In this document: positions 17,503 to 24,827 of the stretch, piece after piece
How the letters are laid out: each line of letters opens with the position of its first letter
How positions within the stretch are numbered: the stretch's first letter is position 1
Source of the DNA: Salinicola peritrichatus
GTDB lineage: Bacteria > Pseudomonadota > Gammaproteobacteria > Pseudomonadales > Halomonadaceae
Direction: 5' to 3'
NCBI RefSeq assembly: GCF_003206715.1
Contig: NZ_PZJU01000019.1
Coordinates: 1 to 35,150 of the forward strand
Length of the DNA stretch: 35,150 nt
Position numbers and translations under genes: made by a program
The notes under the pieces: model-generated
Seen by the model: the letters and a program-made list of their open reading frames with translations, nothing else
Told to the model about the DNA's origin: nothing
Databases searched by the model: none

Positions 17503-18907
17503 CACCCTCACGGCTGCCCAGTCCACCGCATTGATGGGCCTGGTGCCACCTCACAACATAGAAGCCGAGCAGTCGGTGCTGGGCTCCCTGATGCTCGACA
17601 ACGATCGCTTCGACGAGATTGTCGAGATCCTCTCCGTCGATTCGTTCTATGGCATGGCGCACCGTCGTGTGTTTGCGGCCATGCACTCACTTGCCCAGGA
17701 GAATCAACCGCTCGACGTGGTGACGCTCTCCGAACACCTGGAGCAGGATGGCCAGCTTGAGTCCGTGGGTGGCCTGGCCTTTCTGGCCGAGCTGGCTCGC
17801 AACACGCCCTCGGCGACCAATATCGTCGCCTATGCCGGTATCGTGCGGGAGCACGAACTGCGACGGCAGCTTGCCAAGATGGGCAGCACCCTCAGCCAGT
17901 CAGCGACCGAGGGCAAGCTGCCCAGCAAGCGCTTGATCGAAGACAGCGAGCGCCGTCTATTCGAGCTGGCCGAAGATCGCCAGCAGAAGACCTTTAATTT
18001 GCGCTCAGCGATCTCGGGAGCCGTCGATACCATCGATCGCGCCTTCAATGCCAAGGATGGCATTACCGGCACCCCGACCGGCTTCAAGGATCTGGACGAA
18101 CTGACTGGCGGTCTGCAGAACAGTGACCTGATCGTCATCGCCGGTCGCCCCTCCATGGGCAAGACCACCCTCGGCCTCAATCTGGTCGAGAACGCCCTGG
18201 TGCAGACGGAAGGGCGCACGGAGCTGGCCACCGCGCCGGCCTTCGTGTTTTCCCTGGAGATGCCCGAAGACCAGTTGATGCTAAGACTACTGGCCAGCCA
18301 GGGGCGGCTGAACCTGCGCGGTCTGCGCACCGGCAAGCTGGAAGACCATGAGTGGGACAAACTGACGCTGGCCACCAACAAGATGCTGTCGTTCGAAAAC
18401 CGCCTGGTGATCGATGACCAGTCAGGCTTGACCGCGACCGCACTAAAATCCCGTGCTCGCCGGCTGATGCGGCGTCACGGCAAGCCGTTACTGATCCTCG
18501 TCGACTATCTCCAGCTCCTGGAAGAACCCGGCAGCGAAAACCGTACCAACGAGATTTCCAAGGTGTCGCGCATCCTCAAGGCGACGGCCAAGGATCTCGA
18601 TTGCCCGGTCGTCGCGCTTTCGCAACTCAATCGTGGTCTGGAAACGCGTCCCAATAAACGGCCAGTGATGGCCGATCTACGCGACTCCGGTGCCATCGAG
18701 CAGGATGCCGATGTCATCGCCTTCGTCTATCGCGATGAGGTCTATCACCCCGACAACCCCGATAACCCCGATAACCATGGCCTCGCCGAGTTGATTATCG
18801 GCAAGCAGCGCAATGGCCCCCTGGGCACCGTCCACCTGGCCTTTCTCGGTGAAAGTACGCGCTTCGAATCCCTGGCGTGGAAGCAAGTACAGGAGGGTTT
18901 GTCATGA
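17492..18907 (+). CDS. dnaB: ICE-encoded replicative DNA helicase DnaB
   Basis: A 471-residue DnaB-type hexameric helicase. The N-terminal domain starts PPHNIEAEQSVLGS (20-33), followed by a linker and the RecA-like core with Walker A GRPSMGKT at 218-225, a Walker B-like LILVDYLQLL, and a conserved C-terminal IIGKQRNGPLGT. Near the C-terminus a 9-bp unit (CCCCGATAA type) is repeated three times at 18748-18774, giving PDNPDNPDN. I chose the ATG at 17492 (MSIDTL); an upstream GTG/ATG in the frame overlaps soj more. It likely supplies helicase for element replication after excision. Confidence 0.93.
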   Translation: MSIDTLTAAQSTALMGLVPPHNIEAEQSVLGSLMLDNDRFDEIVEILSVDSFYGMAHRRVFAAMHSLAQENQPLDVVTLSEHLEQDGQLESVGGLAFLAELARNTPSATNIVAYAGIVREHELRRQLAKMGSTLSQSATEGKLPSKRLIEDSERRLFELAEDRQQKTFNLRSAISGAVDTIDRAFNAKDGITGTPTGFKDLDELTGGLQNSDLIVIAGRPSMGKTTLGLNLVENALVQTEGRTELATAPAFVFSLEMPEDQLMLRLLASQGRLNLRGLRTGKLEDHEWDKLTLATNKMLSFENRLVIDDQSGLTATALKSRARRLMRRHGKPLLILVDYLQLLEEPGSENRTNEISKVSRILKATAKDLDCPVVALSQLNRGLETRPNKRPVMADLRDSGAIEQDADVIAFVYRDEVYHPDNPDNPDNHGLAELIIGKQRNGPLGTVHLAFLGESTRFESLAWKQVQEGLS

Positions 18908-19305
18908 GCAAAGAATCTCGCAAGGAGACCTCATCGCTACTCAGCGAACCTATCCGTGCCCGCCTTGAGAAGCACGCTTCTGAAGAGGCAGCCGTTGAGC
19001 AGCGTCTCAGCGCCTTGGATCAGTGCGGCCCTGATGCCCTGAAGCGGCTGGCTGAGGTGGCCGAGGGCTATAGCGGTCAAAGTCACCACTGTCGCCGGAT
19101 CTTGCTCGCACTCTACAACGGCCCCCAGTGGCCGCTCGAACTAACCCGCCTACGATGCCTGGACCGTGACCTGCAGCGTGCAGCCCTCATCCTCATCGAG
19201 TGGTCCGCCTACTCCGGCCGTGAGTTGCACGAGTATCTGGAGAACGGTGACCGCTTGATGAAGCGCTTTTGGGAGACCGAGTCCTGTCAGGGAGGTGAGT
19301 CATGA
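18904..19305 (+). CDS. ICE accessory protein of unknown function (DUF7673-like)
   Basis: A 133-residue soluble, mostly helical protein. A central RILLALYNGPQWPLELTRLRCLD segment and the C-terminal HEYLENGD...RFW segment look like the conserved domain found in many proteobacterial ICEs, which I tentatively recall as DUF7673. Start and stop overlap the neighbours by 4 nt on both sides (ATGA at 18904 and 19302), so it is translated with dnaB and the HD gene. Function unknown. Confidence 0.75.
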   Translation: MSKESRKETSSLLSEPIRARLEKHASEEAAVEQRLSALDQCGPDALKRLAEVAEGYSGQSHHCRRILLALYNGPQWPLELTRLRCLDRDLQRAALILIEWSAYSGRELHEYLENGDRLMKRFWETESCQGGES

Positions 19306-19856
19306 GTTTCATCACCACGCATTCCGGCCTTTCTGTCCACATGGCCAGCCCAACGCCTCAGATGATCGATCCCTCCGACATCGGTCGTTCTCTGAGTCGT
19401 ATCTGTCGCTTCGGAGGCCATACCCGGCAGCATTACAGCGTGGCGCAGCACTGTGTGCTCGCCAGTCAATTCGTGCCGGTGGAGCATCAACTGACGGCAC
19501 TCATGCACGATGCGACCGAAGCGTATGTCGGCGATATGGTCTCGCCCCTGAAAGCCATGATCCCAGCCTTCAAAGGTGTCGAGGACCGCTTCTGGACGGC
19601 CATTGCGACACGTTTTGGCCTGCCCAGTGCCATGGATCCGTGCATCAAGAATATCGACCTGATATTGCTGGCAACCGAGCGGCGCGACCTGCTTTGTGAA
19701 GGGGAGGCATGGGATTGCCTGGAGGGGGTGGTGCCGTTGCCCATCCACATCCAGCCGTGGCCGATGGATCACGCCTACCAGCAGTGGATGGCGCGTTTCA
19801 ATGAACTCTCCTCGCGTCGCCAGGCCGACATGGCGGCAAGGAGGATGGCGTCATGA
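19302..19856 (+). CDS. HD-domain phosphohydrolase (YfbR-like)
   Basis: A 184-residue HD-superfamily protein. Metal ligands are visible: H44 in RQHYSVAQH, the HD pair H69-D70 in ALMHDATEAYVGD, and D119 in NIDLILLA. This is the pattern of YfbR-type 5'-deoxynucleotidases, which hydrolyse deoxynucleoside monophosphates; the substrate here is not proven. In an ICE early region it could alter nucleotide pools or act in defence or anti-defence. ATGA overlaps with both neighbours. Confidence 0.8.
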   Translation: MSFITTHSGLSVHMASPTPQMIDPSDIGRSLSRICRFGGHTRQHYSVAQHCVLASQFVPVEHQLTALMHDATEAYVGDMVSPLKAMIPAFKGVEDRFWTAIATRFGLPSAMDPCIKNIDLILLATERRDLLCEGEAWDCLEGVVPLPIHIQPWPMDHAYQQWMARFNELSSRRQADMAARRMAS

Positions 19857-20053
19857 CACTGGCAACCGACATTCAATCGTTGGATCTCCAACTGATAAGG
19901 AAGAAAGCCGAGCTGGCGTCTCTGACGCAAGAGTGCCGCCAGATCCGGCAGGAGCGAGACCGGCTGCTGCGAGCGATCGAGGGGCAATTGGACCTGTTTC
20001 GTCAGGAGATCACCGCTAGCGATCGACGGCTCGGGGAGGTGCGCCATGGCTAA
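19853..20053 (+). CDS. Small coiled-coil protein
   Basis: A 66-residue protein that is almost entirely a charged helix with heptad-like Leu/Ile spacing (LQLIRKKAELASLTQ...). It contains no membrane segment. The ATGA overlap with the HD gene supports the start. Unknown function; it could be a small binding partner or regulator. Confidence 0.6.
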   Translation: MTLATDIQSLDLQLIRKKAELASLTQECRQIRQERDRLLRAIEGQLDLFRQEITASDRRLGEVRHG

Positions 20054-20285
20054 CTCACTCCCCGTTCGCGGCTCGAACAAGTCCATGAAGCGACTGATGC
20101 GCTTCGCCGTGCATCACGGTTGGGACGTCGAGCGGACCCGAGGCGGTCATCTGCGGTTTCTCAAGGAAGGCTGCCCGCCGGTGTTCACCGGCTACTCACC
20201 CAGCGATGCCAGAGCCGAGAAGAACATGCTGGCTAGGCTTCGCCGGATCCAGAAACAGCACCCGGAGGAACAAGGACATGAATAA
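20046..20285 (+). CDS. HicA-like small protein
   Basis: A 79-residue basic protein. Residues 14-60 follow the HicA toxin pattern (double-stranded-RNA-binding-like fold): RFAVHHGWDVERTRGGHLRF, with a His in GGHL at the position of the HicA catalytic His, then a PPVF strand and a final basic helix. No recognisable HicB antitoxin is adjacent. It overlaps the coiled-coil gene by 8 nt and the next gene by 8 nt; GGGGAGGT precedes the ATG. It may be an RNA-binding protein rather than a toxin. Confidence 0.65.
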   Translation: MANSLPVRGSNKSMKRLMRFAVHHGWDVERTRGGHLRFLKEGCPPVFTGYSPSDARAEKNMLARLRRIQKQHPEEQGHE

Positions 20286-20691
20286 CGTCGATACCGCCAT
20301 AGAGCAGGAAATCCGGACTTTGCTGGACGCCTATGAGCACCAGCCGAAACTGCGCTCGGATATTCGAAAAGTATTGCTGGCCCATGAGAGCGGCCAGGAG
20401 ATGCAACGACTTCTTGATAACTATGCGAGACGCAAGGCCGCTCATGAATTGCTGGAGTCGTTGTTCGAGGGACCAACCCCGAGAGGGCGCATCCTCCTGG
20501 AGAATTGGTTCGTCCGCGTGATGAATCGCCGAGATGTGCCACATACCCGTGCGAACGAGGCGCTCCTGGGGAGCGCCTACGAAAATTTCGAAGATGTTTT
20601 GTCTGTTCTGGGCATCACTAGAGACGATTATCAAGCCGCCTTAAATAAACAATCACCGAATGAGAACTCAGACCAGAAGGGGAGAATGTAA
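20278..20691 (+). CDS. Unknown ICE protein
   Basis: A 137-residue soluble, helical, charged protein that I do not recognise. The ATG at 20278 lies inside the end of the HicA-like gene with CGGAGGA upstream. The central segment GRILLENWFVRVMNRRDVPHT is the most distinctive part. Its last 74 nt overlap the end of the convergent minus-strand gene. Position next to the HicA-like gene makes a partner role conceivable; there is no direct evidence. Confidence 0.6.
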   Translation: MNNVDTAIEQEIRTLLDAYEHQPKLRSDIRKVLLAHESGQEMQRLLDNYARRKAAHELLESLFEGPTPRGRILLENWFVRVMNRRDVPHTRANEALLGSAYENFEDVLSVLGITRDDYQAALNKQSPNENSDQKGRM

Positions 20692-20905
20692 GCTCATGAT
20701 GAACATCCGCTACTTCGAATTCTCCCCATTTCTCATATGGGATATCACTGTACAAGGAAATTTTTTCTCCCTTCCTAGGCACATGTTGCGGCAGTTGAAA
20801 CTGCCCCTTGCCAAGGTTGCTACTTGCAGGCAGTTCCAAGCGATGTTTGGAGCCATCGTCAGCAAGTTCATACAAGCTAATACTAACTTCCCTACTGGTT
20901 GTCAT
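20618..20905 (-). CDS. Small unknown protein on the opposite strand
   Basis: A 95-residue protein on the minus strand, against the direction of all neighbours. Support: a perfect AGGAGG (20912-20917) 6 nt before the ATG, and a well-formed soluble sequence (SISLYELADDG ... KGEKISLYSDIPYEKWGEFEV). Base composition is lower in GC than the flanks. It overlaps the previous gene tail to tail by 74 nt. A plus-strand ORF covering the same stretch (from 20660) has no ribosome binding site and is probably a shadow. Function unknown. Confidence 0.65.
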   Translation of the reverse strand: MTTSREVSISLYELADDGSKHRLELPASSNLGKGQFQLPQHVPRKGEKISLYSDIPYEKWGEFEVADVHHELTFSPSGLSSHSVIVYLRRLDNRL

Positions 20906-21015
20906 GTCGGGCCTCCTGTGGCCTGTGGGTTGGAGATTGCTCGTGCGGAGCCTTTTCAACCTACCACGGGATGCGCCCGGCACCCTTTCCAGAACGATGC
21001 GACGGGAGGTGCTCA

Positions 21016-21705
21016 ATGACTTCCGACCGCATCCTTCGCAAGATCGAGCGCTGCCTGGCGCTGTCACGCTCGGCCAATGAGCATGAGGCCGGTACGGCGC
21101 TGCGCCAGGCGCAGCATCTCATGAACGAGCATGGCATCAGCGAGATCGATGTTGCCGCGTCGTCCATCGGGCGTGCCACAGCACAATCCGAATCGGGGCG
21201 AAAACCGCCCAAGTGGCTGGATCGGCTGGCGTCCCTTGTCAACGCCGCGTTCGGCACGTTGGCTGTCTACGAGGCCAGGCCGACTTTCACGGGATGGCAG
21301 GGGTTTTATGCCTTCCTGGGGGAGGAAAGCCATGCCCGCATTGCGGCTTACGCCTTTGAGGTTCTGCAACGCCAGCTTGTCGCTGATCGGCGTGCCTTCC
21401 TGTCGGGCATGAGCAAGCGTGCCAAGCGGATCACCAAGATTCGACGTTCCGATGCCTTCGCCACGGCTTGGGTATTGGGAGCCTACGAGCACATCGTGCC
21501 GGTCGAGTTGGCAGCCGATACCGTTGCCGCGATCGATCACTACAAGCAGCGCTACTACACCACGCTCAAGGAACTGAAAGCCATCGATCGGGGCCACCAG
21601 GCAGCGGACCGCAAGGCCATGTCGAGGGGCTTCGAAGCCGGGCGTCAGGCTCGACTGCACACGGGTGTTGCACAGGACGAACGGAGGGCTTTGTCCCATG
21701 GGTAA
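21016..21705 (+). CDS. DUF2786 domain protein
   Basis: A 229-residue protein. Residues 3-45 are a DUF2786 domain (DRILRKIERCLALSRSANEHEA...AQHLMNEHGI), a short helical module common in phages, ICEs and plasmids. The remainder is a predicted metalloprotease-like or nucleic-acid-binding C-terminal domain of unknown activity. GGGAGGT at 21004-21010 precedes the ATG. Its end overlaps the next gene by 8 nt. Confidence 0.82.
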   Translation: MTSDRILRKIERCLALSRSANEHEAGTALRQAQHLMNEHGISEIDVAASSIGRATAQSESGRKPPKWLDRLASLVNAAFGTLAVYEARPTFTGWQGFYAFLGEESHARIAAYAFEVLQRQLVADRRAFLSGMSKRAKRITKIRRSDAFATAWVLGAYEHIVPVELAADTVAAIDHYKQRYYTTLKELKAIDRGHQAADRKAMSRGFEAGRQARLHTGVAQDERRALSHG

Positions 21706-22198
21706 GATTCTCAACTTCCCCTATCGAGAGGCGACGATGATGGGTGTCGAGCGCTACCTGGAATCCCGTGAGTGTTTGGTGCTGGGCGCAATGGACCCTT
21801 TCGCAGACTGGTCTCGCGCACTCGATGAATGGTTCGAACTGCATCCCCAGGCGTGTTCGGCTCGCCATAGTTCGATCCGATCCTCACTCGCCGATACCTG
21901 GCTGATCTTTCACATGGCTTGCGACAAGGTGAGCCGGTTCGAGATGCAACCACAGCACAGCTTGCGATGGATGCAGTTGCAGTATCACCAACTCAGTGAT
22001 TTCGAGTTGTTGGTGATCGTAAGCGACAACTTATCGGATCTGCGTCGCAGTATCACGGATCTGTACCAACAATACCCACCCGCGACTCGCAAAGATTTGA
22101 ATCTCTTCAGCTTGATTCAGGGCATTGACCGTCTGAATCAGCAGTTGGATCGCCTGTTTACCCGTGATGCGCTTTCATCACGGCAGCCGGAGCTTTGA
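21698..22198 (+). CDS. Unknown ICE protein
   Basis: A 166-residue soluble, helical protein with many Trp, His and Gln residues (DEWFELHPQACSARH, SLRWMQLQYHQLSD). CGGAGGG precedes the ATG at 21698. It sits directly upstream of parB, in the same transcript. I do not recognise the family. Confidence 0.65.
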   Translation: MGKILNFPYREATMMGVERYLESRECLVLGAMDPFADWSRALDEWFELHPQACSARHSSIRSSLADTWLIFHMACDKVSRFEMQPQHSLRWMQLQYHQLSDFELLVIVSDNLSDLRRSITDLYQQYPPATRKDLNLFSLIQGIDRLNQQLDRLFTRDALSSRQPEL

Positions 22199-22200
22199 TC

Positions 22201-24216
22201 ATGAGCAAGACCACAGTGACCCCAGACGAGATCACGGCAAAACTCAAACAGCCGGGACCAAAGCTGAACTCGAAGCCCACTGATCGGTTGCCGGCACCGT
22301 CCATGGAAATGTCGATGACCTTAACGCTGGAGCAGTTGCGGCCCTACGACCGCAACCCCCGGACCCAGCGCAATCCGGCCTATGACGACATCAAGGCATC
22401 GATCCAGGCCGTGGGTCTCAAGCAGAAACTGACCGTCACCCAGCGCCCCGGTGACGACAAGTTTATGATCTCCGATGGCGGCAATACACGCCTGTCCATC
22501 CTCAACGAGCTCTACCGGGAGACGGGTGACGAGCGTTATTTCCGGCAGGACTGCCATTACATCCCGTGGCAGGGCGAGATCAATGTACTCGCCGGTCACC
22601 TGGCCGAGAACGACAACCGGGGCCAACTCTCCTGGATCGAGCGAGCGCGGGGTATCTTCGAAGCCAAGCGGATGATCGAAGAAATGGATGGTCGTATCTC
22701 CCAGAACAAGCTAGCTGATCGTCTTAGAGAACTTGGGTATGCGGTCGACAAAAGCCACGTGAGTCGAATGCTCTATACCATCGAGCATTTTCTGCCCACG
22801 ATCCCCATGACGCTGGAGGCGGGAATGGGCCGGCCACAGATCGTCAAACTTATCTCCTACCGCCAATTCTGCGAAGAGTGCTGGGGCCGCTGCCGGGACT
22901 TCTGGCAACGCCATCAGGACGACCCCGGCGAGGGTCAACCATGGCTGGACAATGTGCTGCACGGGGACTTTGCCCAGGCATGGCATGACGAGATGTCACA
23001 ACTCGATCACGAAGGGCAAACCGAGTTTGCCTGGAACCTGGTCGAAGACCGGTTGAAGGGCATGCTCCATGAGCAGACCGGTCTTCATTACAATCCTCTC
23101 GACATGTCCTGGAAAAATTGGTTCACCGTGCGCAAGCACGGCCACTCGGCCAGCGAGGAAGACAAGGCCGATATCTGGACCACTGTCGATGCCGAGCTCG
23201 AGCGTCTCCGTAATCCCCAAGCTCGCCATCTCTATCCCCCGGTGCCGGAGAAGCCCAAACCGAGCACGGCGCCGCCCCCGCCTGCCGGGAACGCGCCGGT
23301 GCTCCCGCCTCTGGATGCTGACGACAGCCATGACGATGACGAGTTCGGGTTTCCGAGCTTCGACGATGGCCAGACCGACTTTTCAACAGTCGACACGACT
23401 CCTACACCTGATAGCCGTCCGGCTGTGCCCAGGGCGGGGGGCGTCGATGAACCGCTCGAAATCAAGAAAATGCGGGCGCGTATGGCGGAGCTGGAAACCC
23501 GCAATGCCGAATTGGAAGAGCAAGCGACACGAGCCCAGAGTAGTCAGGATGTTGATGGTGAGGGTGGAGGTTTGCTCGATGTCGATGGCTTGATGCGTGA
23601 GCACAACCCACAACCGGAGCGATCGCCGGAAGAACAGGCGACGCTGATCGACGATCTAACGCTGGATCCCTACAACGAATCGGAGGGTCATCGCCAACTG
23701 CGCCACATGATGGCGAAAGAACATGGCGAGGAGGCAATCGATTTCGAAGCCGCTGCGCTCAAGAGCGTGCCGCTGCAGTCGGGTGGCCCCGTGGCACCGA
23801 TCACCGACTTGTGGAGTGTGCCGACCTGGCGGCGTAGTCCACGGGATCTGCGCGTCCAGATTGGCGAGATGATCAAGGCGCTAGGCGAATGGGCCGGTAT
23901 CGAGGTAAGCGGTGCGAATGCCGAGGCCCCCTTGCATCTCAACGCCAGCCAGGGGTTGGGCTTTGAGGTCAATCCATTGTCGGGGGACGCCTCGGTTCGG
24001 GCACAGCGGATCTGGCAACTGCTGGCCGGACTGCAAGGGACATTCGATCCCCAAATGACAGCGGAAATTTCATTACTGGGCGAGCTGGTCGGAAGCCATG
24101 GCGATGACATGGAAACTCGTCTACCTGACGGGCTCTTGATTCGGGTCTGGTGGCTGATCCGACTGATCCGGGTGTTGCGGGAGACATCCGAGAACGCAGG
24201 GGAAAACGCATCATGA
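22201..24216 (+). CDS. parB: ParB family protein of the ICE
   Basis: A 671-residue protein with an N-terminal ParB/Srx-type domain (LTLEQLRPYDRNPRTQ 41-56, SDGGNTRLSI 91-100, AENDNRGQLSWIERA 135-149) and a helix-turn-helix around 165-190 (ISQNKLADRLRELG...SHVSRML). A low-complexity Pro/Asp-rich linker and a coiled coil (MRARMAELETRNAELEEQ, near 425-445) follow, then a C-terminal domain of about 180 residues found in ICE ParB proteins. It should pair with Soj to bind element centromere-like sites. The ATG at 22201 has CGGAG 9 nt upstream; a TTG at 22195 is possible. Confidence 0.92.
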   Translation: MSKTTVTPDEITAKLKQPGPKLNSKPTDRLPAPSMEMSMTLTLEQLRPYDRNPRTQRNPAYDDIKASIQAVGLKQKLTVTQRPGDDKFMISDGGNTRLSILNELYRETGDERYFRQDCHYIPWQGEINVLAGHLAENDNRGQLSWIERARGIFEAKRMIEEMDGRISQNKLADRLRELGYAVDKSHVSRMLYTIEHFLPTIPMTLEAGMGRPQIVKLISYRQFCEECWGRCRDFWQRHQDDPGEGQPWLDNVLHGDFAQAWHDEMSQLDHEGQTEFAWNLVEDRLKGMLHEQTGLHYNPLDMSWKNWFTVRKHGHSASEEDKADIWTTVDAELERLRNPQARHLYPPVPEKPKPSTAPPPPAGNAPVLPPLDADDSHDDDEFGFPSFDDGQTDFSTVDTTPTPDSRPAVPRAGGVDEPLEIKKMRARMAELETRNAELEEQATRAQSSQDVDGEGGGLLDVDGLMREHNPQPERSPEEQATLIDDLTLDPYNESEGHRQLRHMMAKEHGEEAIDFEAAALKSVPLQSGGPVAPITDLWSVPTWRRSPRDLRVQIGEMIKALGEWAGIEVSGANAEAPLHLNASQGLGFEVNPLSGDASVRAQRIWQLLAGLQGTFDPQMTAEISLLGELVGSHGDDMETRLPDGLLIRVWWLIRLIRVLRETSENAGENAS

Positions 24217-24827
24217 TGACACCACAATTCAATCATGCACTTTTCAACCAAGCGCTGATTCTGATTCGCGAGCGGGATATGCGTCGTGCGCGGGCGCTAG
24301 GGTTCAATGATCAGGAGCTACAGCAACTCAGCCGGTTGCAGGCGAGTCAGATCGAAGCCTTGATTCATGAGTTCCCCGCTGTGGCCCGCTTTGAACTGGA
24401 TCACCAGGCCCTCGAAGCGGCATTGAGACGTATCGATCGCGATCATGATCGAGATACTCAAGTCGATCAATGCATCATCCTGGGTGCCAGCGTCCAGATG
24501 CTATCCACTTTCTTTGGGATGACGCCGAATGATTGCTCAACGCGTCGGGTATTACTTGGCGTACCCAGTCGTCAGGGAAGACTGCCGATGCCCGAGGAAG
24601 CCGTGGAACACGATGCCTGGAATCGATGGCAAACAATCAGTCGCGATCCTTCAAGCGTGGATGCCGTTGAAGATCTACGCGGCATGATTGTGTTGGCCGA
24701 AGAAACGGATTTGCCGCTGGCCGTGATCTGGGCCTTGATCAAGCAGTGGACCACGCCTGAGCAGGCACGACAGGACAGCCTGCCTGCAGAGGAGCACGAT
24801 GGTGTGATGCGAGCGGGAGTTGCCTGA
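24213..24827 (+). CDS. DUF2857 family ICE protein
   Basis: A 204-residue soluble helical protein that matches the DUF2857 pattern of this ICE family: RARALGFNDQELQQLSRL, a middle CIILGASVQMLSTFFGM segment that resembles a helix-turn-helix, and the end LPLAVIWALIKQW. It is always found between parB and the STY4528-like gene, and here overlaps both (ATGA at 24213; 1 nt at 24827). Function not established; DNA-binding is plausible. Confidence 0.85.
   Translation: MMTPQFNHALFNQALILIRERDMRRARALGFNDQELQQLSRLQASQIEALIHEFPAVARFELDHQALEAALRRIDRDHDRDTQVDQCIILGASVQMLSTFFGMTPNDCSTRRVLLGVPSRQGRLPMPEEAVEHDAWNRWQTISRDPSSVDAVEDLRGMIVLAEETDLPLAVIWALIKQWTTPEQARQDSLPAEEHDGVMRAGVA

Noticed and set aside
20660..21019. 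Plus-strand ORF between the 137-residue protein and the DUF2786 gene
   Set aside because: No ribosome binding site; overlaps the minus-strand gene that has a perfect AGGAGG.
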